A stretch of DNA of 64,000 nt from positions 11,136,279-11,200,278 of the forward strand of contig OZ020622.1 of NCBI GenBank assembly GCA_963971575.1, in the 5' to 3' direction. Below are positions 31,526 to 42,437 of this stretch, one piece after another. Below the pieces are notes generated by a model. It made no database searches, was not told where the DNA came from, and saw nothing but the letters and a program-made list of their open reading frames with translations. The position numbers were made by a program, and so were the translations under genes. How positions within the stretch are numbered: the stretch's first letter is position 1; the number at the start of each line of letters is the position of its first letter. The stretch comes from Liopterus haemorrhoidalis (taxonomy: Eukaryota > Arthropoda > Insecta > Coleoptera > Dytiscidae).

Positions 31526-33325
31526 TATATTCAGGGTTTATTAATAAAAAGTAAGAGTATAGAGGATATTACTCAAAAAAGAGTATAATACTCTAAAAAA
31601 GAGTACGTCTGGTCACCCTAGTGTACACGGTGGTCACGTGACAAAAAACTTGCACGACACAGAGTTAACATTGCACAGTTATTCCGAACGCACCTACAGT
31701 ATTCGTCTTCTTGTTCATCTGATAACAATTTAGAAAATTTAGCGTATGTAGAATATTTTTAAATTTACTTGATTTATTATAATCTGTCTTTTCTTGTGAG
31801 TCTTTCGATTTAAATTTATGTTGGTAGGTCAAAGGTTATAAACTTTTGAAAGATTCAACACTGTATTAGATATGGCGTCTGGTACTGTAACGTTAAAATT
31901 ATTATACATCTCTCTAGTGCCAGGTGAACTTGGGCATATTGCATCTTACACTGTTAATCATGGCTGTACCTTTGGTTATTAATTATATGCTTAACAGTAT
32001 GCTTATAGTATTAAGGCTGACAGTATTTGAGGCCAAATAAATAGAATAAAAAAAATAAAATAAAAAAATAGAGTAAAAGATTAAATGATACATAATTTCT
32101 TAGAAAGTACACTTGGAGATAAGTGACAAGTTTAATTGTATAACGTGAAACCCTATTATCATGAACAAGAAAAGGAAATCATAAATACTATATTACAGGG
32201 TTTCCCAAACTGTGTTCCACGGAGCACTTGGTGCTAAATATCTGGGATGTAGTTTATGGTTCAACACTCCACCATAAAAATGGACTGAAAGTGTTTTTCT
32301 TGCTTCTCGGTTGTTTAGATTGTAAGGGAAGTAATTTTGGTATTATTTCATAAATAAATTCAGTATAATCATTCAATTAGAGTAAAATATTTAATCTGTT
32401 AAAAGATAAAAAAATAATCTATTTCTTAGAAAGGGCATTTAAGATAACGGTAGACTTGTTTATTATTGCAACTTGACACTTTGTCAATGTAACATGAAAA
32501 GTGAATCGTAAATTATTGTGTTGAAAATATACGTCAACCATAAGCACATAAATAATAATAAATTTTTGTCTGAGATATAAATATTATGATTAGGCTATTT
32601 TCTAATGGGATATTTATCTGAGTTATCACCAATAAATTAGGAATTTTAAGATAGTACAAGACAGACAGTCAAGAGGTGTTAAATGACATTTAACAGTTGG
32701 GCGATGTAAGCATTTTCAGGGCGGTCTCGTTTTAAGTAGTTCAGCTTAAACCATCGTAGTGGTTAAGTCATGTTAGAAAGTTAATTTTAAACCGTCGTGA
32801 AGTTAAGTCGTGTTTTTAATTATAGTGAGATTTTGTTCATCATGGGTTAAAGTTATTTAGGGTGTTCGGTTGGACTAGTAAAATGTAACAAGTAATTCCG
32901 TATGAACATTAGTGTAGTGCCCAGCTAAAGACATGTGAGAGATAAATGATTTTAGAGGATGTCAGTCAGGACTGTGGTGTCCAGTGGACAAATTAGTGAT
33001 TAGTGCTAAAGAGTCCAGTGTCTAGTGTGTGTGAATGTCTCATTTGGATTTAGCTATATCGACGTAATTGTAAGTCTAGTGTAATTAGTGTAAATATTTA
33101 AACCGTATCATAATTAAAGTAGATTAGCTAAAATGTTGAGTTTAATTGAACAACCCTTAATCCTTCCAAGAATCATAGCAACCAGCTAGCGGACTAAAAG
33201 GGGGGGTTCAGACTTGATCCGCTCGCAAGTCTTGGAACCCATAATGTGAGGGATGTACAGAGTAAGTACAAATAAAATAAATAAATCAGCCAACCGTGAC
33301 ATTTCATATTTATATATCATATCGG
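31526..33325. other. No gene seen; two hAT-like end sequences
   Basis: CGTCTGGTCACCCTA at 31607-31620 and CAGGGTTTCCCAAACTGTG at about 32199 resemble hAT ends, but neither has a partner. The region 32690-33300 has a promoter/UTR-like look and an AATAAA near its end, but no terminal repeat or duplication that would make it an LTR. Confidence 0.35.
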
Positions 33326-33329
33326 AGGT

Positions 33330-33520
33330 CCCCACAAGATGGAAACTGGCTACTTCTGTTTTTGCCGGGTTTTGACATATTCTCCACTTTTGGAAGTATT
33401 CGTTTAAATTAGCTAAGTCTTCAGTAAGTTTGTCTTCGGCTCTTTAGAAGATGTCGCTTTAAAAATCTAAAGCTATGTATGTCGTCGGCGTACATAAATT
33501 TCTGTGACTTTCATTTATAT
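33330..33520 (-). pseudogene. Jockey-like reverse transcriptase fragment (YADD)
   Basis: The minus strand reads KFMYADDIHSF and, after a frameshift, KLTEDLANLNEYFQKWRICQ and NPAKTEVASFHL. YADD followed by DL--L--YF-KW-L--NP-KTE--FHL is the usual palm-to-thumb order of jockey-like elements. Only about 65 codons remain. Confidence 0.7.
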
Positions 33521-34640
33521 ATCAGACAGAGTCCTCACAACTTCTGTTTTAGTGTGTAAAGTGCTTTCAAAAGTCAACGCGCTTATTGTGCCCGGAAGAA
33601 ATAGAAAGTTGTAAATTTATTTATACACTTCAATATATCTATATTTTTCTAGTTAATAGTTTTCTGTTAAATGATACAAATCATTAAAGTGTACATTTGC
33701 TAACAAATTGTGAACAATCCAAGTTGTGAAGTGCACGAAGGGTTGACCACAAATGTAACAAACTTCAGAATTGATACATAGATTCAAATCGTATCAGTTT
33801 ATAATGTGTAATAGTTAGAGCATACTGTTGCGTCATCAAACGAGCAATTCTGAATTTAACCAGAGCATCAGTTTAATATCTGAATAGTGAGAGGGCGCAT
33901 TCTAGCGGTGGACGAAGCTTGCGAGATACAAGATGATAATGCCTAGTTGCAGAAGCCATTACAAACATCTGCCTGTATAAAGACGGGCATTAATACGTGA
34001 CGTCAAACGAAAATGTGAGACATACAATAAATCAGAAGACAACTTGCGAATAACTGCTCTTATTTGTTACTTCATTTGCATAAGTATTATCTTTCTACTT
34101 CAACAACAAAACATTTGACGTATTTGATTCTAATTGGTTTAAAGCATGGTAGGAATCCTATGGAAACGCATAAAAAGAAATAAAGGCAACATTTTTTTCG
34201 TTTTTATTCTCCAGTTTATTAACAATGTGATTCAAGATTAAATTTGTTCTCATTCATTAAAGTATTAAATATCAAACCACTAGATCTTGTATCAGTTGTC
34301 TCCCCATCTTTGCCACGTGCCTATTGAATTCCTCTAACAGTACTTCGACACTTTTAAACAACGAAACGATCCAAGATATTTATTGTTAGTAAAAGAGAAA
34401 CAAAAAAAGACAATACAAATCTAATAGCAAAAGCGAAACCAACTTGCCTATCTTTGGAGATCCTCAAGCATATTAGTGCAAATCCAAAAACTATTTGTTA
34501 ACTATACCAGATTTTATTCATATTCTTGTGCCAAGAGCCTATGAAACATCCTAATTCCATTCCTGACAAGCCAGGGCAGATCCCCCAGTCCATCATTTCC
34601 TTAAACCCTAAATATTTTGGTTAGGTAAAGACAGGAAAGA
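33521..34640. other. No gene seen
   Basis: AT-rich; no recognised frames. Confidence 0.5.
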
Positions 34641-35059
34641 TGATATTGTCTAGGGATGAAAAAAAAAAACATCGATGTATCGAAAACATCGATGTTTGTT
34701 TTTAAAACATCGATGTTTTTACCATCATTGGTCGCCTAGCGATAGTATCGATAAAACATCGATGTCTACTACCGATGTCGATGTTTAAACTTTGAAATTC
34801 AGAAACTACCGCTAGAGGCGCTGGAATCTTAAAATTTTTATTTTTATTAAAATTAGTACACAAAATATAAGCGCCATCTATTGTGATATAACAATACTAA
34901 TAGTGTTAGTTTTTATTCTTCTTAGCAGTTAGCAGAATACGAAAAAATAAGAAGAAACTTCTAATTTTTGCAAACAATGCGAACGACCAACGACGCCAAC
35001 ACTTTTTCTTTTTGAGTCTTGTTGACACTTTCCTAGTTGTTATTCCTCCAATCCCTGGA

Positions 35060-35208
35060 TTTTTGTAAGTTGTCCTTAGCTATTTTTCTATATATTGAAG
35101 TTGGCTTTTCCTGAACAAAATGATCAAAAGCTTCAATAAAGCGGTAAAAGTAACTAGATTTGATAATCTAGTTCCGCCTAAAAGAAAGGAACAGACTTTA
35201 TTTCGTTT
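35060..35208 (-). mobile_element. TA-type MITE, truncated copy inside the hAT
   Basis: It matches the element at 35339-35521 in opposite orientation. It ends GGAACAGACTT next to TA, but the outer part of the other end is missing. Together the two copies form inverted arms of about 115 bases (35089-35205 and 35337-35453). Confidence 0.7.
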
Positions 35209-35338
35209 AAAAAAGTGAAAAAATAATTGTGTATGACAGTGTTATTTTTATGTGAAATAATATAAAATTAACATTAAGATTACTATATTAGTATTGTAAT
35301 AAAATTAAATATTTTATTTTAGAAATGTAAAAATAGTA

Positions 35339-35521
35339 AGGTCTGTTCCTTTGGTTTAGGCGGAACTAGATTTTTAATTCTAGTTACTTTTACCGATTGA
35401 TTGAAGCTTTTGATCATTTTGTTCAGGAAAAGCCAACTTTAATATATAAAAAAATATCTAATGACAAATTACAAAAAAAAAAATTTGCGTTTAGTTCCGC
35501 CTTATCGTTTGGAATAGACTG
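35339..35521 (+). mobile_element. 183-bp TA-type MITE inside the hAT
   Basis: Starts AGGTCTGTTCC and ends GGAATAGACTG, imperfect inverted ends followed inside by GGCGGAACTA on both arms. It is flanked by TA at 35337-35338 and 35522-35523. The homologous position in copy B of the host hAT, at 63865-63866, reads AGTAGGTAC with a single TA and no insert, so that copy shows the empty site. Confidence 0.8.
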
Positions 35522-35830
35522 TAGGTACAAATTAGTATTATTATATTGGGTATAATAATATTAATGTGAAATTAATTACTATTAAAAAGGAATATTTCTA
35601 TTTCAAAATCTAATAAATGCTTTTTGTGTATTATGTGTTAATTTCTTCGTATTTTATCTTTACATTATTAAATAAAACCTATATAATATAAATAAATAGC
35701 TTATTTTAATATTAATAAAACATCGATGTTTCTGATACATCGATGTTTTTCCTTCGATGTTTTTTCAACATCGATAGTAAGGCGCCGATGTTAACATCGA
35801 TGTTTTGCCTTCGATGTACAACCCTAATAT

Positions 35831-36448
35831 TGTCACAATTATGGTATAATTGTATTTTAATGTTCCAATTCCTTGAGTGGCATTTAGGCTGTATAGGTCA
35901 AGGTTACTGACGTACGGTTTTGGGAATTAAAGAATGTGCAGGGTGTTCCGTGTTTGCCAACATAAGTGTTGAACTACATTCTAATGTGTTGATAAACATA
36001 ATTCAATTGTGATGACTATGGTCTTTAACTGCTAACAATTACACAAATGAATAATGTTTCCAAAACAATTGAGGTAGGACTTGACGTCATAGTGTCCTGG
36101 TTAACAGTTATAAAATGGTCTTAGGAAATAGAGGCAGGTAGTCAAGTAGTCATTTTTGGGACCAGTCATCAGTCCGCATTACGCTACCCAAGGACCAGCC
36201 CAGCTGTTGAAGTCGCCAAGACGAGATGTGAGTATTGTCTACAGGACTTCTCCACGTGTTCGCCTCGTGCGGATACCTGGGGTGGTTCGACCGATCCTGG
36301 AGAAGCCGGGGCAATAACGAGACTAACATTAGCTTCTAAACGGACAACACCGGCAGCCATTATGACGAATAATTATATTCTGATGTAAATTAATATTATA
36401 TAATAAATATTGTAGAACAGATTCCGTTTTTGACTTCACCCCGTGACA
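35831..36448 (+). mobile_element. Solo LTR
   Basis: The 618-bp unit begins TGTCACAATTATGG and ends CCCCGTGACA, with the TG...CA borders and short inverted ends TGTCAC/GTGACA of LTRs. It is flanked by ATAT (35827-35830 and 36449-36452). A TATAAAA box is at about 36109 and an AATAAA signal at about 36402, in the right order for U3-R-U5. No internal retrovirus-like genes lie beside it. The four first bases are repeated left of the hAT (34647-34650) because the hAT landed there. Confidence 0.7.
36109..36115 (+). promoter_or_regulatory. TATA box of the solo LTR
   Basis: TATAAAA about 340 bases from the LTR end, with the AATAAA signal 290 bases downstream. Inferred from position. Confidence 0.45.
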
Positions 36449-36534
36449 ATATGATCTAATCCTTTTAAAATGAATGTCTATGCACTGCTATAAATTGGTA
36501 TAAAATGGTTATGGTCAATGGGCTAGTGGTCAAA

Positions 36535-36740
36535 AATAAAATGAGCTGGAGATACATTCTGGGGTGCCACAAGGTTCCATTTTAGGACCATTTCTGTTCA
36601 TAATTTATATAAATGATCTGCCATTAATATGAATAAAGTCAAAACCATTTTGTATGCAGATTATATCACGTTTTTATACTGACTCAAATTATAAGCGAGT
36701 TAATCCTGGAACGTAATAAAAAGGTTTAGAGCCAATATGT
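36535..36740 (+). pseudogene. CR1/jockey-like reverse transcriptase fragment
   Basis: [20 protein letters not shown] is followed, after a frameshift, by YADYITF, where YADD is expected. About 65 codons. Confidence 0.7.
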
Positions 36741-36785
36741 TGAGCATTAATGAAGCTAAAAAGTTACTCAAAATGTTTTATTAAC

Positions 36786-36789
36786 AGCA

Positions 36790-36844
<55 letters not shown>

Positions 36845-36850
36845 TTCTCT
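36786..36850 (+). repeat. (CT)n microsatellite
   Basis: CT repeat with few interruptions. Confidence 0.95.
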
Positions 36851-36959
36851 GTCCTGTTAACGCCCGAGTGGAGCATTGGGCGCGTATCTTTGCGTTTCTA
36901 TAGACAGTGGAAAAGTGTTTGGTTGGCATATCTTCTTTTTCCTTTCTAATTGGTGTTTC

Positions 36960-37180
36960 TTTTATCAGTTTCACATAAAAGTGTCATATCAACCGATCAG
37001 TTTTTAAAGGATCCGTGCTAGAATTCTGAGAGTTGATTCAAACCTAACAATTAAGATATTAATTTATTGTTCACAATTCTTTCGAAGACTTTAGCAATAG
37101 TTGAAATAAGACTAATCAATCGATGATTTTCAATTTAATTTTTATCGCCTTTTTATGTGGTTTTACTGTGGTAAGTTTTT
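36960..37180 (-). pseudogene. Reverse transcriptase fragment, N-terminal palm
   Basis: The minus strand encodes HRLISLISTIAKVFERIVNN, then KLIS, the 'NYRPISLIS---K--E+I' block of non-LTR polymerases, with a stop soon after. Confidence 0.5.
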
Positions 37181-37579
37181 TTTCAGTTATGAGCAGGGAA
37201 ATTTTTATTTAACAATATCATTATCTACTTCTTACAGTTGAAGAAATAGAATTAAGTTAAGAAAGATCACGAATGATAGAGTAGTGAAAAAGTTTTTAAA
37301 AAGTACTGTTAGAATATGTAAAAATCTTAGTCTCTGTTGGATTGCACATCAACTTAAATTGCTTGTGAGTGGCTAGACTGAACGGACGTAGTTCAAAGTT
37401 TAAAAATAGTAAAACAAACTTTTTAATTCTGTGCAAGAAGTTCACAGAAAAGAATCGGGTATTACCAAACCGACAAAGCATTGTGTGCAAAACTTTACCG
37501 CACATAATCCTTTCTAAAATACCGCGATTTAAAACTAGTTTCAGAAAATAGCTTTTTCGAGATGTTTTCAAGGGTTAAC

Positions 37580-37980
37580 ATGAAAATTAACATGGAAAAA
37601 ATGTCTAAAATTAGTTATATGGAGTAAGCAAAGTTCATTTTGTTGGAGATCTCTTATATCACAACTCCAAAAGCACAGTGTTACATATTGGCACAAAACG
37701 TGAGCATATTCTAATTCTAAGAGGTGTAAGTTAAGGTTGTGCTCAAGTACCATTCCTCTTTATACTCGTTTTGGAGTCAACCATGAAAAAACTAAAGACG
37801 ACATATGTTTAGTTGCAAAATCCTTTAAAAATATGCAAATAAAGTTATCAATATTGCATACAGAAGCAAAGAGGGTTGGCCTACATATGAATTATGACAA
37901 GAATCATTAAAATTTAAAGCCAAAAACCAGATCTCTTTTGTCATAACCGACTAATCAAAAACATAAGAATCTTGGTCGTA
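37580..37980 (+). pseudogene. RTE-like reverse transcriptase fragment
   Basis: RGVS, stop, GCAQVPFLFILVLE (position of RGVRQGD--SP-LFN) and then DDICLVAKSFKNMQIKLSIL, HTEAKRVGLHMNYDKN. This is the palm core (Y)ADD region with the A-G-L-x-N-x-x-K end. Stops and a frameshift are present. The right end is cut by the element at 37986. Confidence 0.55.
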
Positions 37981-37985
37981 TAATA

Positions 37986-38956
37986 GGGGATAGGCATGAT
38001 TTTTTATTATATTCCTCTTGTTGCCTATAAACATAAAAAAACAGTTTTTATTTATTTTTTTTTAATTTGAAGGCTTAAAAAAATCATAAATGTATGTAGA
38101 GCGCGAAAACGACGTGTGACGTCATACCCTTCTAACTGACACATGGCACTACTAGTCTACCCAGCGTACATAGTCTGTTGTGCACTTATTTGTTTGTATA
38201 ACTTTTATAGGTTATGTAAAGTTAGAGTGATTTTAATTAAAATAAAGTTTAATTCTATAAAAACAATTTATACATGTTTACCGAATTAAATTTTATATTA
38301 AAATATATAAAATATAGAAGATCCAGGCCCCAGTACTTCGAAACATAGTCGAAAATATTGTTTAGTACCGATGTGCACAAATAGTTCAAATAGAAATCCA
38401 AAAAAATAATTTATATCATTACCTGATGACGAAAAACAACAGAAAAGCTATGAGGCGAAATAAAACCGATATTTCAGAAAAAAGTAAACATTATGTTTTG
38501 TCTGTATCTGTGACGTCAAACCCTTACAGTCTCAGTCGTATCTACTCGGCAACCTTCGCGGCAACTTTATATTGTGTGCATAAATGCATCAATGTTGGGT
38601 AAATTATCATTCTGAGCCCTAACAAAATCTTTATCTGCCATTTTAATAATAAATGCGTGAAAAATTGTTTAAAAACAAATACAAAACTCTCGAACAATAC
38701 AATATACACACGTAAAGATTATGTTGTAGCTGTATCTGTGACGTCAAACCCCAGTCGTTCGACGTCATACTCAGTCGTATTTACTCGGCAAACTTCGCGC
38801 CGTGGTCGGCTTATTTCAAATTTACAATATTTTAATTAAAAAATTTGGCTATAATATTAATTAAAATGTGATTTTTGTTGTGTTAGGTGACATAACTAAC
38901 ATTAAAATATCAAAAAAATGTAGTTTTAAGGAAATGTAAATTTTATGCGTATCCCC
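37986..38956 (+). mobile_element. TA-flanked element with THAP-like relic
   Basis: The ends GGGGATAGGCATGA and (reverse strand) GGGGATACGCATAA are inverted repeats of about 14 bases with two changes, flanked by TA (37984-37985, 38957-38958). At 38345-38500 broken plus-strand frames read KYCLVPMCTNSSNRNPKK, FISLPDDEKQQKSYEA and NKTDISEKSKHYV, the Cys-x4-Cys start and middle of a THAP zinc finger. A block with CTGTATCTGTGACGTCAAAC is duplicated (38505-38590 and 38727-38800). THAP domains are known in P and Kolobok elements, but their duplications are 8 bp and TTAA, so the superfamily stays open. Confidence 0.55.
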
Positions 38957-38959
38957 TAT

Positions 38960-39365
38960 TGATTTAGCAATTTCTGGATAATAAACAATAATCTATTGAG
39001 TCTTGCGAGTCTAATGCTAATCGCCAGAGAAATAATGCTAAAATATTGGAAACTTTGAGATAGATGACACCATTGTTAAACAGGTACTGGCGTGGAATTT
39101 TCAAGAGGCACACAAAAGAGAAAATCTTGTGTAAAAGGAATGGATTTTTAGACAAGAAAGTTTTTAGCCATTGAAACTCTTACAATAGGCTGGAAATTTT
39201 TCATATCGCAGAAATTCAAATCGGAACTATAATCAACAAATCTCGAGACATACGCAAAATTATGGCACGAGTGCAAACGCAAGCCAAAATTATTATCTAG
39301 AAGTCATCAACATTGATCTAATACTTAAAATTTCTCGGAAAACATAAGGGCGTATGAGTCGGAAA
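38960..39365. other. No gene seen
   Basis: AT-rich; short broken frames only. Confidence 0.4.
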
Positions 39366-39374
39366 ACTCGACGC

Positions 39375-39450
39375 GTCCCCAACCTTGTCGGATAAGAGGC
39401 ATAGAAAATCTGAAGATTTCAGGTTCGTGTCCTGTTACGGTCGCCGTATA
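39375..39450 (+). repeat. tRNA-Arg-like pseudogene or SINE head
   Basis: GTCGGATAAGAGGCATAGAA, then AATCTGAAGATTTCAGGTTC and GTGTCCTGTTACGGTCG, follow the A-box, anticodon-stem, B-box and 3' acceptor of arginine tRNAs. The 5' acceptor strand does not pair cleanly and extra bases are present, so it is unlikely to be a working tRNA. Confidence 0.5.
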
Positions 39451-39579
39451 AGAGAAATGTATACGTGTATCTGAATACGATACATTATACTTAATAATCG
39501 TTTATTCATTTGTACATACTACAGTTACGTCGATAACACAGCCCAACAGACATTTTGGTGCCTGCGAGTTTTTAACTGT

Positions 39580-40760
39580 CTCTAGGTAATTTTTGGGCAC
39601 AGAATCCAAAATAGCCGGTTACAAACACAAAAGAGATAAAGTAAGGTATTTATTTCACAAAGTAGATAAATAAATATACATTCATCACTTATCAATGTTC
39701 TTTTGTACGACTTTCTAGCATGGAATTTACCAGAACAGTCTTTCTGAAGATTCCAACAGTAGTAGGCCATCATGTGGCTATCTTATCTTCCTTGATATCT
39801 ATCTTCCATAGTTTTATGTCCTGATGGAATCTTTCCCCCGGTTCTTTATTAAAATCACCTAGGTTTTCTGGTAAGTGATCATAATACAACCGAGAATATT
39901 AAAGTTGGAAAGCATATTTTCCACTAATTCTCTGCTATGATTACCAAGAAAATTTTGTACTACTTGAATAAATGAACACCAAGAATTAGATTCAATCTCG
40001 TTCATTGATGCGGTTGGATTGGATTGTGGATCTTAGTAGGTTGTCTTATCTGAGGACCATCAAATATTCTGGCTTTCAGTTTTTCAGAGTTAATCCCAGG
40101 AAATTTACGGGTCAAGTAGCCTACACAAAGTCCATCTCGATTTAAAGCCTTTAAAAATTGCTACATAACCCCAAACTTGATATGCAAGGGTGGAAATATA
40201 AATTTCTCTCTAGCAACCAAAGGTTCTTATGACAATCACCCAATTTCTGTTAACCCAGTGCTGATCCTTAGCTCTGCTGTCCCAAAGACATAAAAAACAA
40301 GGATATTTTGTATATCCACTTTGCTGTCCAAGGAGGAAATTTACCGTTAGATATAAATCTAAAATCAATTAGTCTGTATCTCAAAAACTAGAGCTGCTAC
40401 GAAAAAGAGTTAGGTATTTCTGGAATCAGCACATCAAAAATATCCAAAATCAGTTCTTACTTTTCCGGAACCAAGATAATAAATTTATTTTTTTGGGCAG
40501 TGTAATGAGTCATTACACTAACCTTTATGTATATTCATAATTGGGGTCATTACTGAGTCCCTACAATACTTACTACACCTGCAATCACTTGACGCAGAAA
40601 TTTCCTGTACAGTTTCTAGAAACAAGAAACACTCGTCCGGTGACAAATTTATGTCTTTGAAACTAAGAGCTCCTCGTTCAACGCTGTCGCAAAATCATGT
40701 TTCCCCTGAATATACATAGCATATTAATAATCACAAGTCCTTGCGAGATCTTTTCACTGT
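39580..40760 (-). pseudogene. Multi-copy arthropod 'GERFHQD' protein gene, decayed copy
   Basis: The minus strand, through many frameshifts, gives in order: ITDFRFISNGKFPPWTAKW (with a GQQ-like segment), LLWDSRAKDQHWVNR, PPLHIKFGVM, FLKALNRDGLCVGYLTRKFP and GINSEKLKARIFDGPQIRQ. Then come VQNFLGNHSRELVENMLSNF, ENLGDF, EPGERFHQDI and MMAYYCWNLQKDCSG. This is the same family and order as 27393-28125 and covers the middle part deleted there. At least eight breaks make it a dead copy. Confidence 0.6.
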
Positions 40761-40764
40761 TTGA

Positions 40765-41392
40765 TGCAATTCTGTCCATTTTCATAGTCATTAATTGTTC
40801 TGGTCACTCTTATCTTCTTAACGCTAGTGTTTTTTCTCCTAAAAACCTGAAGGGAACCTTGTAAATCATAAGCGTTCATGTTAAACATATTCTTTTATCC
40901 CCTATTTCTTTTATGGTCCCATTCATGTTACCTAATGCTCAATTTTGAAGTAGAACCAATCCATATAATATGTTACCAATAGGCATTAAACGATTTTCTA
41001 ACAAAAGAACAAATCGATGCAATATTTCAGTATCCAATATCAATTACAAAAGATACATTTAAAGGACACAGTTAGGCAACGCACGTCCTAATACGTTGGC
41101 ATTTTACAATACTGTAATTAGAACACAAATGTTTCCTGAATTTGTACGTGATATCAAAAGAGTATTCGTAACTTAATTGTGTTTTATTCTATAGCACTCT
41201 GCAGTGAAAAGCAGTTATCTTTAGGGACATCTCAAATTCTCTTGGTGAATAAATTGGAATTTTTCTGAAAGACGAAATTATATAAAGGAGGAATATTTAA
41301 TTTTTAGTAATGATGAATATATTTAAAGAATAAAATAATAATCAACTAACGCTAATCGTTAAACGCTTTTGAGATTATGACAATTTTATTTA
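40765..41392. other. No gene seen
   Basis: AT-rich; possibly the far, unrecognisable end of the preceding pseudogene. Confidence 0.4.
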
Positions 41393-41651
41393 GGCCCGAT
41401 CTTTCCACCTTCAGATAAAGTTCCAGGTAACTATCTGACAGATAAGGTTATTTGTAACTTCATCTGCTGAATAAATGTCAATACCAGTCAGTGAATCCAA
41501 TACGTCAGTCTCATTATACGTTAGATAACTATCCGATAGATACATTTGTAGAGAAAGAAGGGATGACATTTATTCAGCAGATGAAGTTACAAATAACCTT
41601 ATCTGTCAGATAGTTACCTGGAACTTTATCTGAAGGTGGAAAAACCGGGCC
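41393..41651. mobile_element. Foldback MITE, PIF/Harbinger-like, 88-bp arms
   Basis: The left arm 41393-41480 and right arm 41564-41651 are reverse complements at about 86 of 88 positions (the visible changes are near the tips, GGCCCGATC against GGCCCGGTT). The spacer is 83 bases. TTA lies on both sides (41390-41392 and 41652-41654), which fits the 3-bp duplication of PIF/Harbinger. No coding capacity. Transcripts would form a long hairpin. Confidence 0.85.
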
Positions 41652-41826
41652 TTAATGTTATAATTTACATTATTTGTAAAAATTGTGATTTAAAAAAAGC
41701 GCAACTCAAAAACGGTTCGATTCATCGACCTTTAGTTAGAAATTTTGGATTTTCCGTAGTTTATTTAGTCTAGAAAAAATTTGAGGCTTTAATAGTTTCA
41801 CGAATTTTGAAATTACGTCAATTTTT

Positions 41827-42437
41827 ACCGACCGCCAACATATATAGGGGAGGTATTGTGATCATATCTATTTTGACATTTCGAAATTTCGATAGATCTC
41901 AACGAATTGAGGTCACTTCATAACGTTTTGACTATTTTTAGCATGATTTCTGTCGGTCTGTTTGTCTATTTGTCTGTCAGTCTGTCTGTCCGTCCGTCTG
42001 TCTGTCTGTCCGTTCGTCTGTCTGTGTACACGTGTAGAGCAAATTCGGCTAAAAGTATTTTTATGAAACTTCATATTTAAGCTTTTGACATCAATGGCAC
42101 GAGTTGATAAACTTTTGGTAAAAATCGGTTGACTAAAAATGGGATCGGTTGACAGAAAAATAATTCTAAAAAAATTATTTAGAAAAGCTGCTACAAAAGC
42201 AATAACTAATAACTTTTATTTGAAACATTTTTTGATAAAACTAGAAATTTTTTAAACATTTTTCTAAATTTTTTCTAAGTATCTATTTTTCATACTTATA
42301 TGTAACTTTTCTATGGTCATGATAAATAATATCTTTGTTAGAAAATATAAGGCCAAGTTATTTTTACTCTGCTGCTAGAATGTATTTTATACAAGTATTT
42401 TGTGATGGCGGTCGGTCCTGTGGTGGCCACAGCGGAT
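41827..42437 (-). repeat. ACCGACCGCC repeat family, tandem copy 1
   Basis: Runs TACCGACCGCCAACATATAT ... GGCGGTCGGTCCTGTGGTGG, then CCACAG. Contains the GTCT/GTCC microsatellite (about 41960-42025). The 10-base ends ACCGACCGCC and GGCGGTCGGT are inverted. Opposite in orientation to the copy at 25797. Confidence 0.85.

Larger units (their letters stand above)
34651..35826. mobile_element. hAT-like element rich in CATCGATG, copy A
   Basis: It starts TAGGGATG and ends CAACCCTA, with perfect 8-bp flanks ATATTGTC at 34643-34650 and 35827-35834, the hAT duplication size. Both ends are packed with AACATCGATGTT palindromes, probable transposase sites. No transposase is present. It lies four bases inside the 5' end of a solo LTR and itself contains two copies of a short TA-flanked element. 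A second, cleaner copy begins at 63256. Confidence 0.8.

Noticed and set aside
32674..33302. Possible second solo LTR (TGTTAAATG ... CCGTGACA)
   Set aside because: No matching target duplication at the borders and no second copy in the window; the UTR-like look is not enough.
38100..38800. Repeated GTGACGTCA-type sites as CREB-like enhancers
   Set aside because: They lie in a duplicated block of the TA-flanked element, so copy history explains them.
39375..39450. Functional tRNA-Arg gene
   Set aside because: The 5' acceptor strand does not pair with the 3' side and extra bases disturb the D arm.
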